NCBI GenBank assembly: GCA_019635635.1
Contig: JAHBZB010000004.1
Coordinates: 1-64,000, forward strand
Length of the DNA: 64,000 nucleotides
DNA from: Xanthobacteraceae bacterium
GTDB lineage: Bacteria; Pseudomonadota; Alphaproteobacteria; Rhizobiales; Xanthobacteraceae
Direction: 5' to 3'
Shown piece by piece: positions 16,659 to 25,844 of the stretch (its first letter is position 1; each line of letters opens with the position of its first letter). The notes below the pieces were generated by a model that saw only the letters and a program-made list of their open reading frames with translations, was not told the DNA's origin and ran no database searches. The position numbers and the translations under genes were made by a program.

Positions 16659-17783
16659 TCAGCGGAACAGCGAGAACAGCCCGACGGAAGGCGTTTCCGC
16701 CTGCCGCGGCGGGCCGGCAGTATTCACCGGCGGCGGGTTAATGTAGTTGCGCGCCTTCGCCGTCTTCGCGTCGCCGTAGTTCCGGTACTGGTTGGTTTCG
16801 AGATAGATGAAGAACTTCGCGTTCTGCGGGGTCCACCAGCGCGCGAGCTTCGCCTGATAGCGGCTGAGCCGCACGCAGCCGAGCGAGACCGGCGCGCCGA
16901 AGGTGCCGCCGGAGTCGAGGCCGCCCGCGATCTGGTGAATGCCGTTCGCGCGCTCGCCGACGTAACCCTTCTGCGGCAGGAAGTGCATGAAGTTCGGCAT
17001 CTCGATCGGGTTGCCGCCGTTCTCGAACATCGCGATATGCGGCACGCCGCCGCCCATGCGCAGGTCACGCTTGGCGTCGGCGGGCGTGTAGCGGCGGTCC
17101 GAGCTCCAGTTGCGCTTCGCGATGAAGTTGATCGGCGCGTAATAGTTGTTGTCCGGCCGTTGCTGCCAGCGGCTTGACGAAGTGACGAAGCGATAGACCA
17201 GCTTCGGCTTGCCGTCCTTGATCTCGCAGAAATTCAGCGTCTGGCCCACGCACCAGCCGTTATAGACGCGCGCCTTCACGACGTGGTCGGTCTTATATTT
17301 GTTGACCTGCGTGAGGTAGTTGTTGAGATCTTCGAGTTCGACCGTGAGGGCCGTGACTTCGTCTTCGGGCGCTTCCTCGGAGTCGAGCAGCTTTTTCGGC
17401 GTTTCGTTCGCAAGCGTTGCGAGTTCGACGTTGCGCGCGGCCGCGATCTTGCGCAGCCGCGGAAATTCGGAAAGCTCGTCGAGCCGTGAGATATATTCGA
17501 CCACGCCCTTGCAGGTGCCGTTCTCGTCGGTGGTGTTGAAGTCGGCGACGATATAGCGGTTGCGGATATGGTCCGGCAGCTTGTCGTTCTCATTGATCGC
17601 TGCGTCCAACGGGAACGGCTCTTTGGTCTTCACGTCCTTGAGCTTCTCGAAGGGAATGCGGCACGGCGCGTCGATGTCCGGGGTCTTGGTGGAGGACATC
17701 GAGGTGATGGTCGCCTGGCCAAATGCAGGCGAGGCGACAGCGGAAAGGGCGAATAGCCCCGCGAGTACGGATACCCTGCGCAT
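16659..17783 (-). CDS. exported L,D-transpeptidase-like (YkuD) protein
   Basis: A 374-residue periplasmic protein with a signal peptide (VSVLAGLFALSAVASPAFG). The C-terminal YkuD-type catalytic motif is GIHQIAGG followed by VSLGCVRLS, with Cys303 as nucleophile, which forms 3-3 peptidoglycan cross-links or anchors proteins to the wall. The central region has a helical acidic stretch (DSEEAPEDEVTALTVELEDL) that may be a spacer. The start at 17783 gives a proper signal peptide and follows a run of G; a start 126 bases upstream would bury it. Confidence 0.85.
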   Translation of the reverse strand: MRRVSVLAGLFALSAVASPAFGQATITSMSSTKTPDIDAPCRIPFEKLKDVKTKEPFPLDAAINENDKLPDHIRNRYIVADFNTTDENGTCKGVVEYISRLDELSEFPRLRKIAAARNVELATLANETPKKLLDSEEAPEDEVTALTVELEDLNNYLTQVNKYKTDHVVKARVYNGWCVGQTLNFCEIKDGKPKLVYRFVTSSSRWQQRPDNNYYAPINFIAKRNWSSDRRYTPADAKRDLRMGGGVPHIAMFENGGNPIEMPNFMHFLPQKGYVGERANGIHQIAGGLDSGGTFGAPVSLGCVRLSRYQAKLARWWTPQNAKFFIYLETNQYRNYGDAKTAKARNYINPPPVNTAGPPRQAETPSVGLFSLFR

Positions 17784-18028
17784 ACGACCCCCCGGTTGCA
17801 CGCCAAGAATCCATGGAACTTTGAGCTTCGCACTGCAACTTGGCAAGCTGAATGCCTGTGCAATCCGATCACATTCCTGTTGGTGCGCGAGAGGCTTGCA
17901 GTGCTGCATTGATGCTTCCCTTCAAAAAGTTGAGGCCGGCTTCGGGGGGACGAAGCCGGCCTCCGCATGTCCGGTCAGGGGACGGGGAGGGGTGGGGACG
18001 TGACCGGGCCTGCGTTTCCTTTTTTCCG

Positions 18029-18655
18029 TTAGCGCGCCGCGACGAAGGGCGTCGGGCGGTCGTCGCCGAGCGAGACCCAGAGGTTCGGGTCATTCTGCGC
18101 CTGGCGCTTGATGTAGCGGTAGCCGGTTTCGGCCCAGGGCAGGATTTCCTCGACCTGATTGTCGAGAATGAATTCGCCCTTGTCGGTGCGGACAGTGAGA
18201 ACCGAGTGACCTTCACCCTTCTTGTCGCGCACCACCGTGATCAGAAGGGCCGAGCGCGGCCAGCCGAGTTGCAACAGCATGCGGCGCTTCAGAAGAACGT
18301 AGTCCTCGCAATCGCCGTAGCCGTCTTCCGGATAGGTCCACTTCTCGACCACGCCGTAATGTTCCTGATCGGTCATCGGCTTGATGCGATCGTTCACGAA
18401 GCGATTGATACGATCGAGTTCGCGCCGCGCCTGCGTGGTGTACTGCACGTCGCGCGGTTCGATGCGCTCGACATTGCATTCCCAAGGGCGAGCTTCGCAG
18501 AACTGCACCCAGCCGATCGGCGGACGAGCGGTATCGCCGACCGCCACGAAAAGCATTTTCTTTTGCGCATGCGCGGAAGTCCCGAAGCATGCGACGATGG
18601 CGAACGCAGCCAACACGACTGCGGCACGCACACCGATACCCTGATACGCAACCAT
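18029..18655 (-). CDS. transglutaminase-like cysteine peptidase (BTLCP)
   Basis: A 208-residue exported protein with a signal peptide ending SAHAQ. The papain-like Cys-His-Asp set is visible in GDCEDYVLLK, GEGHSVLTV and FILDNQVEEI, matching the bacterial transglutaminase-like cysteine peptidase family (PF06035; LapG is a c-di-GMP-linked member). A LapG-type role in adhesin release is possible but not shown by neighbours: no LapD or large adhesin is nearby. The start at 18655 has GGGGCG upstream. Confidence 0.83.
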   Translation of the reverse strand: MVAYQGIGVRAAVVLAAFAIVACFGTSAHAQKKMLFVAVGDTARPPIGWVQFCEARPWECNVERIEPRDVQYTTQARRELDRINRFVNDRIKPMTDQEHYGVVEKWTYPEDGYGDCEDYVLLKRRMLLQLGWPRSALLITVVRDKKGEGHSVLTVRTDKGEFILDNQVEEILPWAETGYRYIKRQAQNDPNLWVSLGDDRPTPFVAAR

Positions 18656-18847
18656 ACGACGCCCCAAACCCTGTTTTTCTTGTTGGGGCGACTATGGCAG
18701 TAACGTTTTGAGACTCGTCTAATTCGCGCCACGAAAGTCGCGGCTTTCTTTCCGAAAATCATTCTCGAATTTTCGGAGTGCTTGAATCGCATTTATCTAA
18801 AATTGTACGCAACGAGCGTCGCTTGGTCTTCGTGCGACGCGAACAAC

Positions 18848-18873
18848 AAAAAAGCCGCCCGGTGGGGCGGCCT
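18848..18873 (-). terminator. terminator of the PilZ gene
   Basis: On the minus strand, GCCGCCC CACC GGGCGGC is followed by six T (the A run at 18848-18853). It sits about 30 bases past the PilZ stop. Confidence 0.82.
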
Positions 18874-18900
18874 TTTCGTATTCGTTTTTCCGTCGATCGC

Positions 18901-19524
18901 TTACTGCTGTTCGTTGACGCTGATGTTGTTTTCCAGCATGTCGACGGTCTGGACGCGGGCGAATTCGATCGCAAAACCAGTGTCCAGATGGCGCACCACG
19001 CGGCCCGGCGTGCGGCCCAGCGTGACCGGAGTGCCGATCGGCGGTTTGTCGCGCGCCTGGATCGCAGCACCCGAAAGCGAGACGTCGAGCACGCGCGCCG
19101 GCACCGACTCGCCGGTCGCAAAGGTCAGCATCGAGCGCGGGTTCCGGAGCGTGAAGCGCTCGTGGCGTCGGTCTTCGGGCAAGCCGAGCGAGTTACGGTT
19201 TGCAAACCATGTCAGCTGATCGGCGAGCTTATCGCGGCGGCGGATCGTGCCCTGAATGGTCATGGCGAAGCCGTTCTCGATCAGGCGTACGCAATGGCCT
19301 TCGAGGCGGCCGAGATGGTCGATGTAAGCCACTACCGGCTCGCCCGGACGCGGCTGCGCCGGTGCAAGCAGCGCGACGCCGCCCGGCGACATATCAAACG
19401 TACGGCAAGAGAACTCGCGCCGATCGGCGAGCATGTAGCGACCGGTGAGGTCGACTTTTACACGCTGGCTGCGGCGTCGCTCCTGATTGAGGGGAAGCGT
19501 GACCGCTCTGTTCAATTGACGCAT
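18901..19524 (-). CDS. tandem PilZ-domain protein
   Basis: A 207-residue cytoplasmic protein with two PilZ-like domains. The first has ERRRSQRVKV with DMSPGG; the second has RRHERFTLRN with DVSLSG. The Arg-rich and D/NxSxxG motifs are the c-di-GMP-binding pair, so both domains could bind, though spacing in the first is the better match. It likely relays c-di-GMP to motility or envelope targets. It is monocistronic with its own terminator. Confidence 0.87.
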   Translation of the reverse strand: MRQLNRAVTLPLNQERRRSQRVKVDLTGRYMLADRREFSCRTFDMSPGGVALLAPAQPRPGEPVVAYIDHLGRLEGHCVRLIENGFAMTIQGTIRRRDKLADQLTWFANRNSLGLPEDRRHERFTLRNPRSMLTFATGESVPARVLDVSLSGAAIQARDKPPIGTPVTLGRTPGRVVRHLDTGFAIEFARVQTVDMLENNISVNEQQ

Positions 19525-19616
19525 GATATTGGCCGGCTTTCGCGGGAGAATTCACGAAAACCTACGGGAGCCGTAGTTAACGCACCGTATCGGCGCGTGG
19601 CGGCTTTTTGGCGTGG

Positions 19617-20189
19617 TTAATTGAGGCCGCCCTGTACCAGCCGGAGACGCGCGGAGCCGGGGCGGCGAAGTCCCGAAAAGTCGTCCTCTTCGCCGGATGC
19701 GGCGTGAATAATCCGCAGCGTCCTGATCCGAAGCCGCGCGAGCGGCGCGGTGCCGGTCCAATATGGGACATCGAGCGGCACAATCGCGCCGAACATGCGC
19801 GCGTGGGTCTTGCCGCGGTGGCGCAAGGGCAGGAGCACCATCTCCAGATCAATGGTCCGGCCGTCGTCGGTCTCACCGGTCAGGGAAGCCACTGCCGGCA
19901 TCTGGCCGTCGGCGACGCCTTCCAGCAGCCCGAACAGGGTCGCGCGGTCCTCGGCCGCGAAGAACGCGCCGAAGCTCCGGCCACGCATTTCATGGCCGAT
20001 CAGCGCGCAAAGCCTCGTTCCGGCGAGCCGAACCGCCTGCCGCGGATTTTCGCTGTTCTCCAGCAGGAAGATGTCGCCCAGGAGCCGCCCGATCTGCGCC
20101 GGATCGATCTCGGCACGTTCGGGCGCCGAGCGGCCGCCGCGCAGGCGATCCCAATAGGCGTACAGCGCGCGGGCTGACGGATGTTTCAT
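19617..20189 (-). CDS. PAS_5-family protein
   Basis: A 190-residue protein of the rhizobial PAS_5 family (PF07310): YAYWDRLRGGRSAPERAEIDP, then FLLENSENPRQAVRLAGTRLCALIGHEMRG, which is the characteristic head. No output domain follows. The function is unknown; binding of a small ligand or partner is possible. The start at 20189 is preferred because GGGGA lies upstream and the family begins with such a sequence; a start 90 bases upstream is less likely. Confidence 0.83.
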   Translation of the reverse strand: MKHPSARALYAYWDRLRGGRSAPERAEIDPAQIGRLLGDIFLLENSENPRQAVRLAGTRLCALIGHEMRGRSFGAFFAAEDRATLFGLLEGVADGQMPAVASLTGETDDGRTIDLEMVLLPLRHRGKTHARMFGAIVPLDVPYWTGTAPLARLRIRTLRIIHAASGEEDDFSGLRRPGSARLRLVQGGLN

Positions 20190-20558
20190 AACTCGGTCCC
20201 CAATTCGATCCGTCCCGTTACAAGTTGGGACGGTGCCACGCCTGAGGAGCAGGGGCTGTGCCGTCGTAAGCGCGATCAACAGGCCGCGCGAGGTAGGGTT
20301 AACGGGCGCTTTCGCTTCCCGCCCAGAATGGAACGGCTATGGTGGCAATGGCTCAAGGCTCTGTTGCTTTCGCGGACCGGCCGGCGGACTTCCTCACGGG
20401 AGACGGCGGTCAACAAAGCGGCCCGCGCAGACTGAATATCGAATCTGGGGATGTGACCGGCCCGCGAAATGGGGATTTCGCGGGCCAATTCTTTTCCCGC
20501 ATTTGCCTCAAATCGGTGGAACCTTGCCGATGGCAGTCGCGCCCTCTAAGGGAGGGCG
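20190..20558. other. intergenic region with a terminator-like hairpin
   Basis: This 369-base gap separates the PAS_5 gene from the divergent rhomboid gene. Its clearest feature is a 12-base perfect stem GGCCCGCGAAAT / ATTTCGCGGGCC (20459-20486), followed on the plus strand by AATTCTTTT. No plus-strand gene ends before it, so it may end an unannotated short transcript or act in the rhizobial leader. No convincing coding frame is seen. Confidence 0.5.
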
Positions 20559-21320
20559 GTGAATTACCAGAACTTTCCGCTGGAAGCGCAGCGCCGTCGC
20601 GAGCCGGTGTTCAATCTTCCTCCCGTCATCGTCGCACTCTCCGCGGTTCTGATCGCAGTGCATGCGCTGCGCCAGTTCGCCAGCGAAAACACCGACCTGC
20701 AAATCCTGCTCTGGGCCGCGTTCATTCCCGCGCGCTACGGCAATCCGGGCGTGCTGAAGGATCTGCTGCCGGGTGGATTGCCCGCCGACATCTGGACTTT
20801 CGTCACCTACGCATTCCTGCATGGCGACTGGGTACATCTCGGCATCAACCTGATCTGGTTTCTCGCTTTCGGCAGCGCGGTGGCGTGGCGCTTCGGCGCG
20901 GCGCGATTTCTGGTTTTCTTCGCGGTCACAGCCGCCGCGGGCGCGCTACTCCATCTCATAACGAGCGCGGGTGCCTCGCAGACCGCGCCGCTGGTCGGCG
21001 CGTCGGCTGCGATTTCCGGTGCAATGGCGGCGGCGATGCGCTTCGCATTCGAGGCCGGCGGGCCGCTCAGCGCGTGGCGCAATTCCGGCCCTGAAGTATT
21101 CCGTGTGCCGGCGTCGCCATTGCGCGTTGCGCTGCGCAACCGGCAGGTGCTCGTGTTTCTCGGGGTCTGGTTCCTGATGAACCTGTTGCTCGCCTTCACG
21201 AACTGGATGACGCCGTTCGCCGAAGGCACGATTGCCTGGCAGGCGCATATCGGCGGCTTCCTGGCGGGACTGCTGCTGTTTCCGCTGTTCGATCCGGTGG
21301 CAAAGCCGACGTTTCACTGA
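20559..21320 (+). CDS. rhomboid-family intramembrane serine protease
   Basis: A 253-residue polytopic protein with the rhomboid core. Helix 2 carries HLGINLIWFLAFG (HxxxN), the catalytic Ser lies in VGASAAISGAMAA, and the catalytic His is in HIGGFLAGLLLFP. It cleaves membrane proteins within the bilayer; targets are unknown. The start is GTG with GGAGG eight bases before. It is followed by the CBS gene on the same strand, probably cotranscribed. Confidence 0.9.
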   Translation: MNYQNFPLEAQRRREPVFNLPPVIVALSAVLIAVHALRQFASENTDLQILLWAAFIPARYGNPGVLKDLLPGGLPADIWTFVTYAFLHGDWVHLGINLIWFLAFGSAVAWRFGAARFLVFFAVTAAAGALLHLITSAGASQTAPLVGASAAISGAMAAAMRFAFEAGGPLSAWRNSGPEVFRVPASPLRVALRNRQVLVFLGVWFLMNLLLAFTNWMTPFAEGTIAWQAHIGGFLAGLLLFPLFDPVAKPTFH

Positions 21321-21398
21321 GCGCTGCGGCGCAGCTTGCGGCGAAACCAAAATCGCTCAATCATGGTTGTCTATCGGCCCCCTTTGGCGGAGGACCTG

Positions 21399-21830
21399 AT
21401 GACCGTTCGCAAGATTCTGAATCTGAAAGGCTCCGGTGTCGTGACGATCGCGCCGGAAAAGTGCCTGAACGAAGCGATCGCGCTGATGACCAAAGAGCGG
21501 ATCGGCGCGCTGATCGTGACCGGAAAGCAGGGCGAGGTGCTCGGGGTATTGTCCGAGCGGGACATCGTTCATTTGCTGGCGAATACCGACTCAAGCCGTT
21601 TCGAGAAACCGGTCTCGTCGGCGATGACGACCGAAGTCAAATCCTGTGGACCGCACGATACCATCCAGCAGGTCATGTATGTCATGACCATGGGCCGCTT
21701 CCGGCACATGCCGGTAGTGGAGGGCGGCAAGCTCGCCGGCGTCATTTCCATCGGCGACGTCGTCAAGCATCGCCTCGAAGAAATGGAACGCGAAAGCGAA
21801 CACCTGAAGCAGTATATCGCGACGGCGTAA
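21399..21830 (+). CDS. CBS-domain pair protein
   Basis: A 143-residue cytoplasmic protein made only of two CBS motifs: GALIVTGKQGEVLGVLSERDIV and RHMPVVEGGKLAGVISIGDVV. Such Bateman modules bind adenine nucleotides and regulate partners. GAGG precedes the ATG at 21399; the longer frame from 21336 lacks a good site. It lies 78 bases after the rhomboid gene. The partner is not identifiable. Confidence 0.87.
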   Translation: MTVRKILNLKGSGVVTIAPEKCLNEAIALMTKERIGALIVTGKQGEVLGVLSERDIVHLLANTDSSRFEKPVSSAMTTEVKSCGPHDTIQQVMYVMTMGRFRHMPVVEGGKLAGVISIGDVVKHRLEEMERESEHLKQYIATA

Positions 21831-21836
21831 GTCGAA

Positions 21837-22847
21837 TTAGGCGCTGAGCGCCGCGACCGCCTCGGCAATATCGGCGAGCGCGCGCTCGGCGGCTTCTTCG
21901 CCGGCCTTGATCGACTCCTCCGCGCGATAGAACTCGAACAGTCCGACGCCGTTCAGGCGCGGCGAGATCATCACATCCGGCGGATCGCCCGCGAGACGCG
22001 AGCGCGAGATTCGATCTTGCGTGATGTTGAAGGCATCCATCATCACCGCGGAAATGCCGCGCGGACCGTCGGCGGGCGTCTGCACGCGCGGGCGCGGCAG
22101 GCCGAAGACGTTGCCGAACAGATTGCGCGGCTTGGTCGCGGGAGCGGGGAGCGGTTCTTCCTCCTCGCCGTAGTCGATGGTCCTGCCGTGATCCTGAATC
22201 ACGGTGCCCTTGCCGAAGACATCGGAGTGCAGATTAACCGCGATCACCACGCGCGCGCCGAGCGCACGCGCGGCGGAAACCGGAATCGGATTGACGAGCG
22301 CGCCGTCCACCAGCCAGCGGCCGCCGATCTTGATCGGCGTGAAGATGCCGGGCAGGGCGTAGCTCGCGCGCATCGACTGGATGAGATTGCCGCGGGTCAG
22401 CCAGATTTCGTGGCCCGACGAAAGCTCGGTCGCGATCGCGCCATAGCGCACCGGCAGATCTTCGATCAGCGTCTCGCCGAAATTCAGCTCCAGCAGTTTT
22501 GCGAGGCGACCGCCGGAAATGAGACCGTTGCCGCCGATGCGCCAGTCCATGAATCCGAACATGCGCCGCTTGGTCATCGAGCGCGCGAATTCCTCGAGCT
22601 GATCGAGCCGGTCCGCGGCCCATGCGCCGCCGGCAAGTGCGCCCATCGAGGTGCCCGCGATCACGTCCGGCTTGATGCCTGCTTTCTCAAGCGTGCGAAG
22701 AACGCCGATATGCGCCCAGCCGCGCGCAGCACCGCCGCCTAGCGCAAGGCCGATGCGCGGCGTGGCCGCTTTGGGCTCCTGACGATCTACGGAAATATTG
22801 CGGTCGGAATCTTCGGGAGGCTTGCGGTTAAAAACATTCAAGAACAT
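21837..22847 (-). CDS. patatin-like phospholipase family protein
   Basis: A 336-residue RssA-type patatin. The oxyanion GGGAARGWAHIG is followed by the nucleophile elbow GTSMG (Ser67), and the Asp of the catalytic dyad is in LVDGALVNP. It is expected to hydrolyse acyl chains of lipids. The start at 22847 fits the family better than 22919. The C-terminal 90 residues continue with a conserved FDAFNITQDR-like segment (MDAFNITQDRISRSRL). It lies downstream of hisI on the same strand. Confidence 0.88.
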   Translation of the reverse strand: MFLNVFNRKPPEDSDRNISVDRQEPKAATPRIGLALGGGAARGWAHIGVLRTLEKAGIKPDVIAGTSMGALAGGAWAADRLDQLEEFARSMTKRRMFGFMDWRIGGNGLISGGRLAKLLELNFGETLIEDLPVRYGAIATELSSGHEIWLTRGNLIQSMRASYALPGIFTPIKIGGRWLVDGALVNPIPVSAARALGARVVIAVNLHSDVFGKGTVIQDHGRTIDYGEEEEPLPAPATKPRNLFGNVFGLPRPRVQTPADGPRGISAVMMDAFNITQDRISRSRLAGDPPDVMISPRLNGVGLFEFYRAEESIKAGEEAAERALADIAEAVAALSA

Positions 22848-22967
22848 GGCTGGTACCCAGAACGCTACGGCTGCCTGCGAAGTTCCTGCACGCCCTGCGG
22901 AATCGTCGCTGCATCGCAACGCAGTAGCCGCAAACCTTGGCAGGATCGCGTCATAAAGAGTGTGGCT

Positions 22968-23348
22968 TTAATCCAAGGTTAGCGCCGGGTTTGCGCCTCC
23001 GAGCGGGACCTCGCGGTAAAAGCAGGAGCGGCGGCCGGTGTGGCAGGTATTGCCGTCGCCGGTAACGCTCACTTTCAGCAGCACTGCGTCCTGATCGCAG
23101 TCGATCCGCATTTCAGACACGCGCAGTACGTTGCCGCTGCTCTCGCCCTTCTTCCAGAGGCTCTTGCGCGAGCGCGACCAGAACCAGCCCTCGCGCGTCT
23201 CGATGGTGCGTGCGAGCGCTTCCGCGTTCATGTGCGCGAGCATCAGCACTTCTCCCGTCGTCTCGTCGGTGACGATCGCTGAGATCAGCCCGTTCGCGTC
23301 GAAGCGCGGGGTGAGGGCAGTACCTTCTTCGAGTTCTTTGTCGTGCAT
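22968..23348 (-). CDS. hisI: phosphoribosyl-AMP cyclohydrolase
   Basis: A 126-residue HisI, opening the purine ring of phosphoribosyl-AMP in the third step of histidine synthesis. Metal-site motifs are present: [24 protein letters not shown] and [11 protein letters not shown]. It is the stand-alone cyclohydrolase without a HisE domain. It sits between folE and the patatin gene, apart from other his genes. The hisH and hisF genes at 51846-53269 belong to a sugar cluster instead. Confidence 0.95.
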   Translation of the reverse strand: MHDKELEEGTALTPRFDANGLISAIVTDETTGEVLMLAHMNAEALARTIETREGWFWSRSRKSLWKKGESSGNVLRVSEMRIDCDQDAVLLKVSVTGDGNTCHTGRRSCFYREVPLGGANPALTLD

Positions 23349-23395
23349 CGGAATCGTCCTGTAAGCTGTCGTCTCTTTTTATCACGGCGCAAAAG

Positions 23396-23424
23396 AAAAC
23401 GGGCCCCGCGAAGGGCCCGTTTCT
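23396..23424 (-). terminator. terminator of folE
   Basis: On the minus strand a stem ACGGGCCC TTCGCG GGGCCCGT is followed by TTTCTTTT, about 20 bases after the folE stop. Confidence 0.82.
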
Positions 23425-23444
23425 GTCTTTGCTGCGCTCGCGGC

Positions 23445-24086
23445 TCAGTCCTTGCGGCTACCGCGCACCAGCGTGAAGAAGCGGACCTGTTCGGCCGGAT
23501 CGTCGCGGAAGACGCCGGTGAACTGGGTGGTGACGGTCGATACGCCCTGGCGCTGCACGCCGCGCATCGCCATGCACATATGCTCGGCTTCGATCATCAC
23601 GGCGCAGCCACGCGGCTTCAGATGCTCGTCGATCGCGTCGGTGATCTGCGAGGTGAGGTGCTCCTGCGTCTGGAGACGGCGGCCGAAGATTTCGATCAGA
23701 CGCGAGAACTTCGACAGGCCGACCACGCGATCGACCGGGAAGTACGCGACATGCGCCTTGCCGATCATCGGCATGACGTGGTGTTCGCAGTGCGAGAAGA
23801 ACGGGATGTCGCGCACGACGACCAGATCGTCGAACGTGCCGATTTCACCGAAGGTGCGGCCAAGAATATCATCCGGGGTTTCGCCATAGCCCGCGAAGAT
23901 TTCCTCATAGGCCTTCACCATGCGGCGCGGCGTATCGAGCAGGCCTTCGCGGTTCGGGTTGTCACCGATCCATGCGATCAGGGTGCGCGCGGCGGCTTCC
24001 GCCTCTTCGCGCGAGGGACGCTTTACCGGAGCGAGTTCGGGTGCTGCATCCGGCTGCTTGTGCAGCGACGTGACGACGGCATCCAT
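23445..24086 (-). CDS. folE: GTP cyclohydrolase I
   Basis: A 213-residue FolE, converting GTP to dihydroneopterin triphosphate, the first step of tetrahydrofolate synthesis. The zinc and active-site motif [18 protein letters not shown] and the later ALQRQEHLT-like [10 protein letters not shown] and MRGVQRQG are all seen, so this is the zinc-type enzyme. AAGGAGA precedes the ATG. The N-terminus of about 30 residues is a variable extension. A terminator follows. Confidence 0.95.
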   Translation of the reverse strand: MDAVVTSLHKQPDAAPELAPVKRPSREEAEAAARTLIAWIGDNPNREGLLDTPRRMVKAYEEIFAGYGETPDDILGRTFGEIGTFDDLVVVRDIPFFSHCEHHVMPMIGKAHVAYFPVDRVVGLSKFSRLIEIFGRRLQTQEHLTSQITDAIDEHLKPRGCAVMIEAEHMCMAMRGVQRQGVSTVTTQFTGVFRDDPAEQVRFFTLVRGSRKD

Positions 24087-24415
24087 CTTGGTCTTCTCCT
24101 TCGTGCCGGCGACGCCCGTCGTCCGGCTGGCTTTTCCATTTTGCAGTCCGGCCTCCGGGCGGAGGGGCGGCTATGCAGGAGGCACATCTCTTCCCGGCTG
24201 CCGGGCGCCTTCCAACCCAGCATCTTCGGTCTTATTTTTCCGGGGAATTCGACCCGCGAATGACGCCCTTATGGCAGTTTCCCGAAACCTTCCGCCTTCT
24301 TATGGGCGGTCAGCACCCGAAAGAACCTGCACCCCCGTACAATAGTTCCCGCAAGTCGTAAGTAAATCTGGTGTTGGATTGCGGCAAATTCGCGGAGTAA
24401 GGCTAAGGCCCTAAC
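24087..24415. other. divergent intergenic region
   Basis: This 329-base gap between folE and the NifU-like gene must carry both promoters. I see no convincing coding frame, RNA or strong hairpin in it, and cannot place promoter boxes firmly. Confidence 0.4.
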
Positions 24416-24853
24416 ATGCTGAACGATGTCTATAACCGCCGCATCCTGGAACTGGCGGCCGATATCCCGCGGAGCGGACGCCTGCCCGAGCCGGACGCCT
24501 CGGCGACCGCCCATTCCAAGTTGTGCGGCTCGACCGTGACCATCGACCTGAAGATGGACGGGGATACCGTCACCGATTTCGCCCACGATGTCCGGGCCTG
24601 CGCGCTCGGGCAGGCGTCGTCCTCGATCATGGCGCGGCACGTCGTCGGTGCGACCGCGGCCGAACTGCGCGGCATCCGCGAGCAGATGTACAAAATGCTC
24701 AAGGAGAACGGCCCGGCGCCTTCCGGCAAATGGGCCGATCTCGAGGTGCTCGAGCCCGTGCGCGACTACAAGGCGCGGCACGCCTCGACGCTTTTGACCT
24801 TCGACGCGGTGGTCGATGCGATCGGCCAGATCGAGCAGAAACAGGGCAAATAG
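24416..24853 (+). CDS. NifU/IscU-type iron-sulfur scaffold protein, variant site
   Basis: A 145-residue protein of the IscU/NifU-N family, which assembles Fe-S clusters for transfer. Two of the three ligand cysteines are seen: C37 in KLCGSTV and C62 in RACALGQASSS. At the third position, where IscU has His-Cys, this protein has H122-A123 (KARHAST). It may hold clusters differently or do another job. It is followed after 23 bases by a cupin gene and then yidD, likely one operon. Confidence 0.82.
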   Translation: MLNDVYNRRILELAADIPRSGRLPEPDASATAHSKLCGSTVTIDLKMDGDTVTDFAHDVRACALGQASSSIMARHVVGATAAELRGIREQMYKMLKENGPAPSGKWADLEVLEPVRDYKARHASTLLTFDAVVDAIGQIEQKQGK

Positions 24854-24876
24854 GCCCGCCAGACAAGGGGAAACGC

Positions 24877-25449
24877 ATGGCGCCGAGAATGCGCAGGGTC
24901 GTCACCGGACACGAAGCGAACGGGAAGGCCATCGTCGTCGAAGACGGCGAACCGCCGGTCGTTTTCACGCGAGCCGAGACGCCGGGCCTCGCGTTTTACG
25001 AAGTCTGGAATACGCAAAGCGCGCCAGCGAAGATCGCGGCGAAGGGCGATCCGACCAAGGATCGTCCGGTGCGCGTGCCGCCGCCCGCAAACGGCACCAT
25101 CATCCGCGTCATCGACTTCCCGCCCGAAGATCCGAACAAGCCGAAGCCGCCGATGGCACTCGCGGGGAAGTTGTTCGAGTTGATGGGGCTGCATCCGGTG
25201 ACCGACCCGAAGCTCTACGAGCGGCATCAATTCATGCACCGCACAAAATCGGTCGACTACGGCATCGTGCTCGAGGGCGAGGTCACGCTGTTACTCGACG
25301 ACACGGAAGTTGATCTGAAAGCAGGCGATGTCGTCGTCCAGAACGGCACCATCCACGCTTGGAGAAACCGCTCCGGCGCGAACTGCCGGATGGCCTTCAT
25401 CCTCGTCGACGGCGAATACGAGCCGGACGTGAAACCCGTCTCGGGATGA
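24877..25449 (+). CDS. cupin-domain protein
   Basis: A 190-residue protein whose C-terminal half is a cupin beta-barrel: SVDYGIVLEGEVTLLLDDTEVDLKAG followed by DVVVQNGTIHAWRNRSG. The fold binds a metal through His residues in many enzymes, but the first motif here has only weak His ligands (KSVDYG), so a binding role is as likely as catalysis. AAGGGGAA precedes the ATG. Its stop TGA overlaps the start of yidD. Confidence 0.8.
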   Translation: MAPRMRRVVTGHEANGKAIVVEDGEPPVVFTRAETPGLAFYEVWNTQSAPAKIAAKGDPTKDRPVRVPPPANGTIIRVIDFPPEDPNKPKPPMALAGKLFELMGLHPVTDPKLYERHQFMHRTKSVDYGIVLEGEVTLLLDDTEVDLKAGDVVVQNGTIHAWRNRSGANCRMAFILVDGEYEPDVKPVSG

Positions 25450-25796
25450 TGGCGGCCGATCTCGACACACTGTTCGATGCAGCAGCGCGGGCGCCGCGGC
25501 AGGCGGGGCGGGCGCTGATCAAAGGCTACCGCTACACGCTCTCGCCCCTGATCGGCTTTCGTTGCCGGCATCTGCCGACCTGTTCGGAATACGGCGACGA
25601 GGCGCTCGCGCGTCACGGGCTCTGGGCGGGCGGCTGGATGACGCTCGCGCGCTTCTGCCGCTGCGGCCCGTTCGGGACTTCCGGCCTGGACTTCGTGCCC
25701 GGCGCTTTACCCGCGCGCGCGCATTGGTATATGCCGTGGCGCTACGGACGCTGGCGCGGCACGAATCAGACGCCGCCCGCGAAATTGGACAAGTAG
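25446..25796 (+). CDS. yidD: membrane protein insertion efficiency factor YidD
   Basis: A 116-residue YidD-family protein assisting insertion of inner-membrane proteins with YidC. The signature GYRYTLSPLIGFRCRHLPTCSEYG, with its Cys residues, and RFCRCGPFGTSGLDFVP are present. Two adjacent ATGs (25446 and 25449) overlap the cupin stop, so translation is coupled. It is not next to yidC, rnpA or rpmH here, as it often is in other bacteria. Confidence 0.9.
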   Translation: MMAADLDTLFDAAARAPRQAGRALIKGYRYTLSPLIGFRCRHLPTCSEYGDEALARHGLWAGGWMTLARFCRCGPFGTSGLDFVPGALPARAHWYMPWRYGRWRGTNQTPPAKLDK

Positions 25797-25844
25797 ATAG
25801 CCGCTTACCTGCCTTGGTTCGCAGGAGTGAGCAGGAGGACGACG

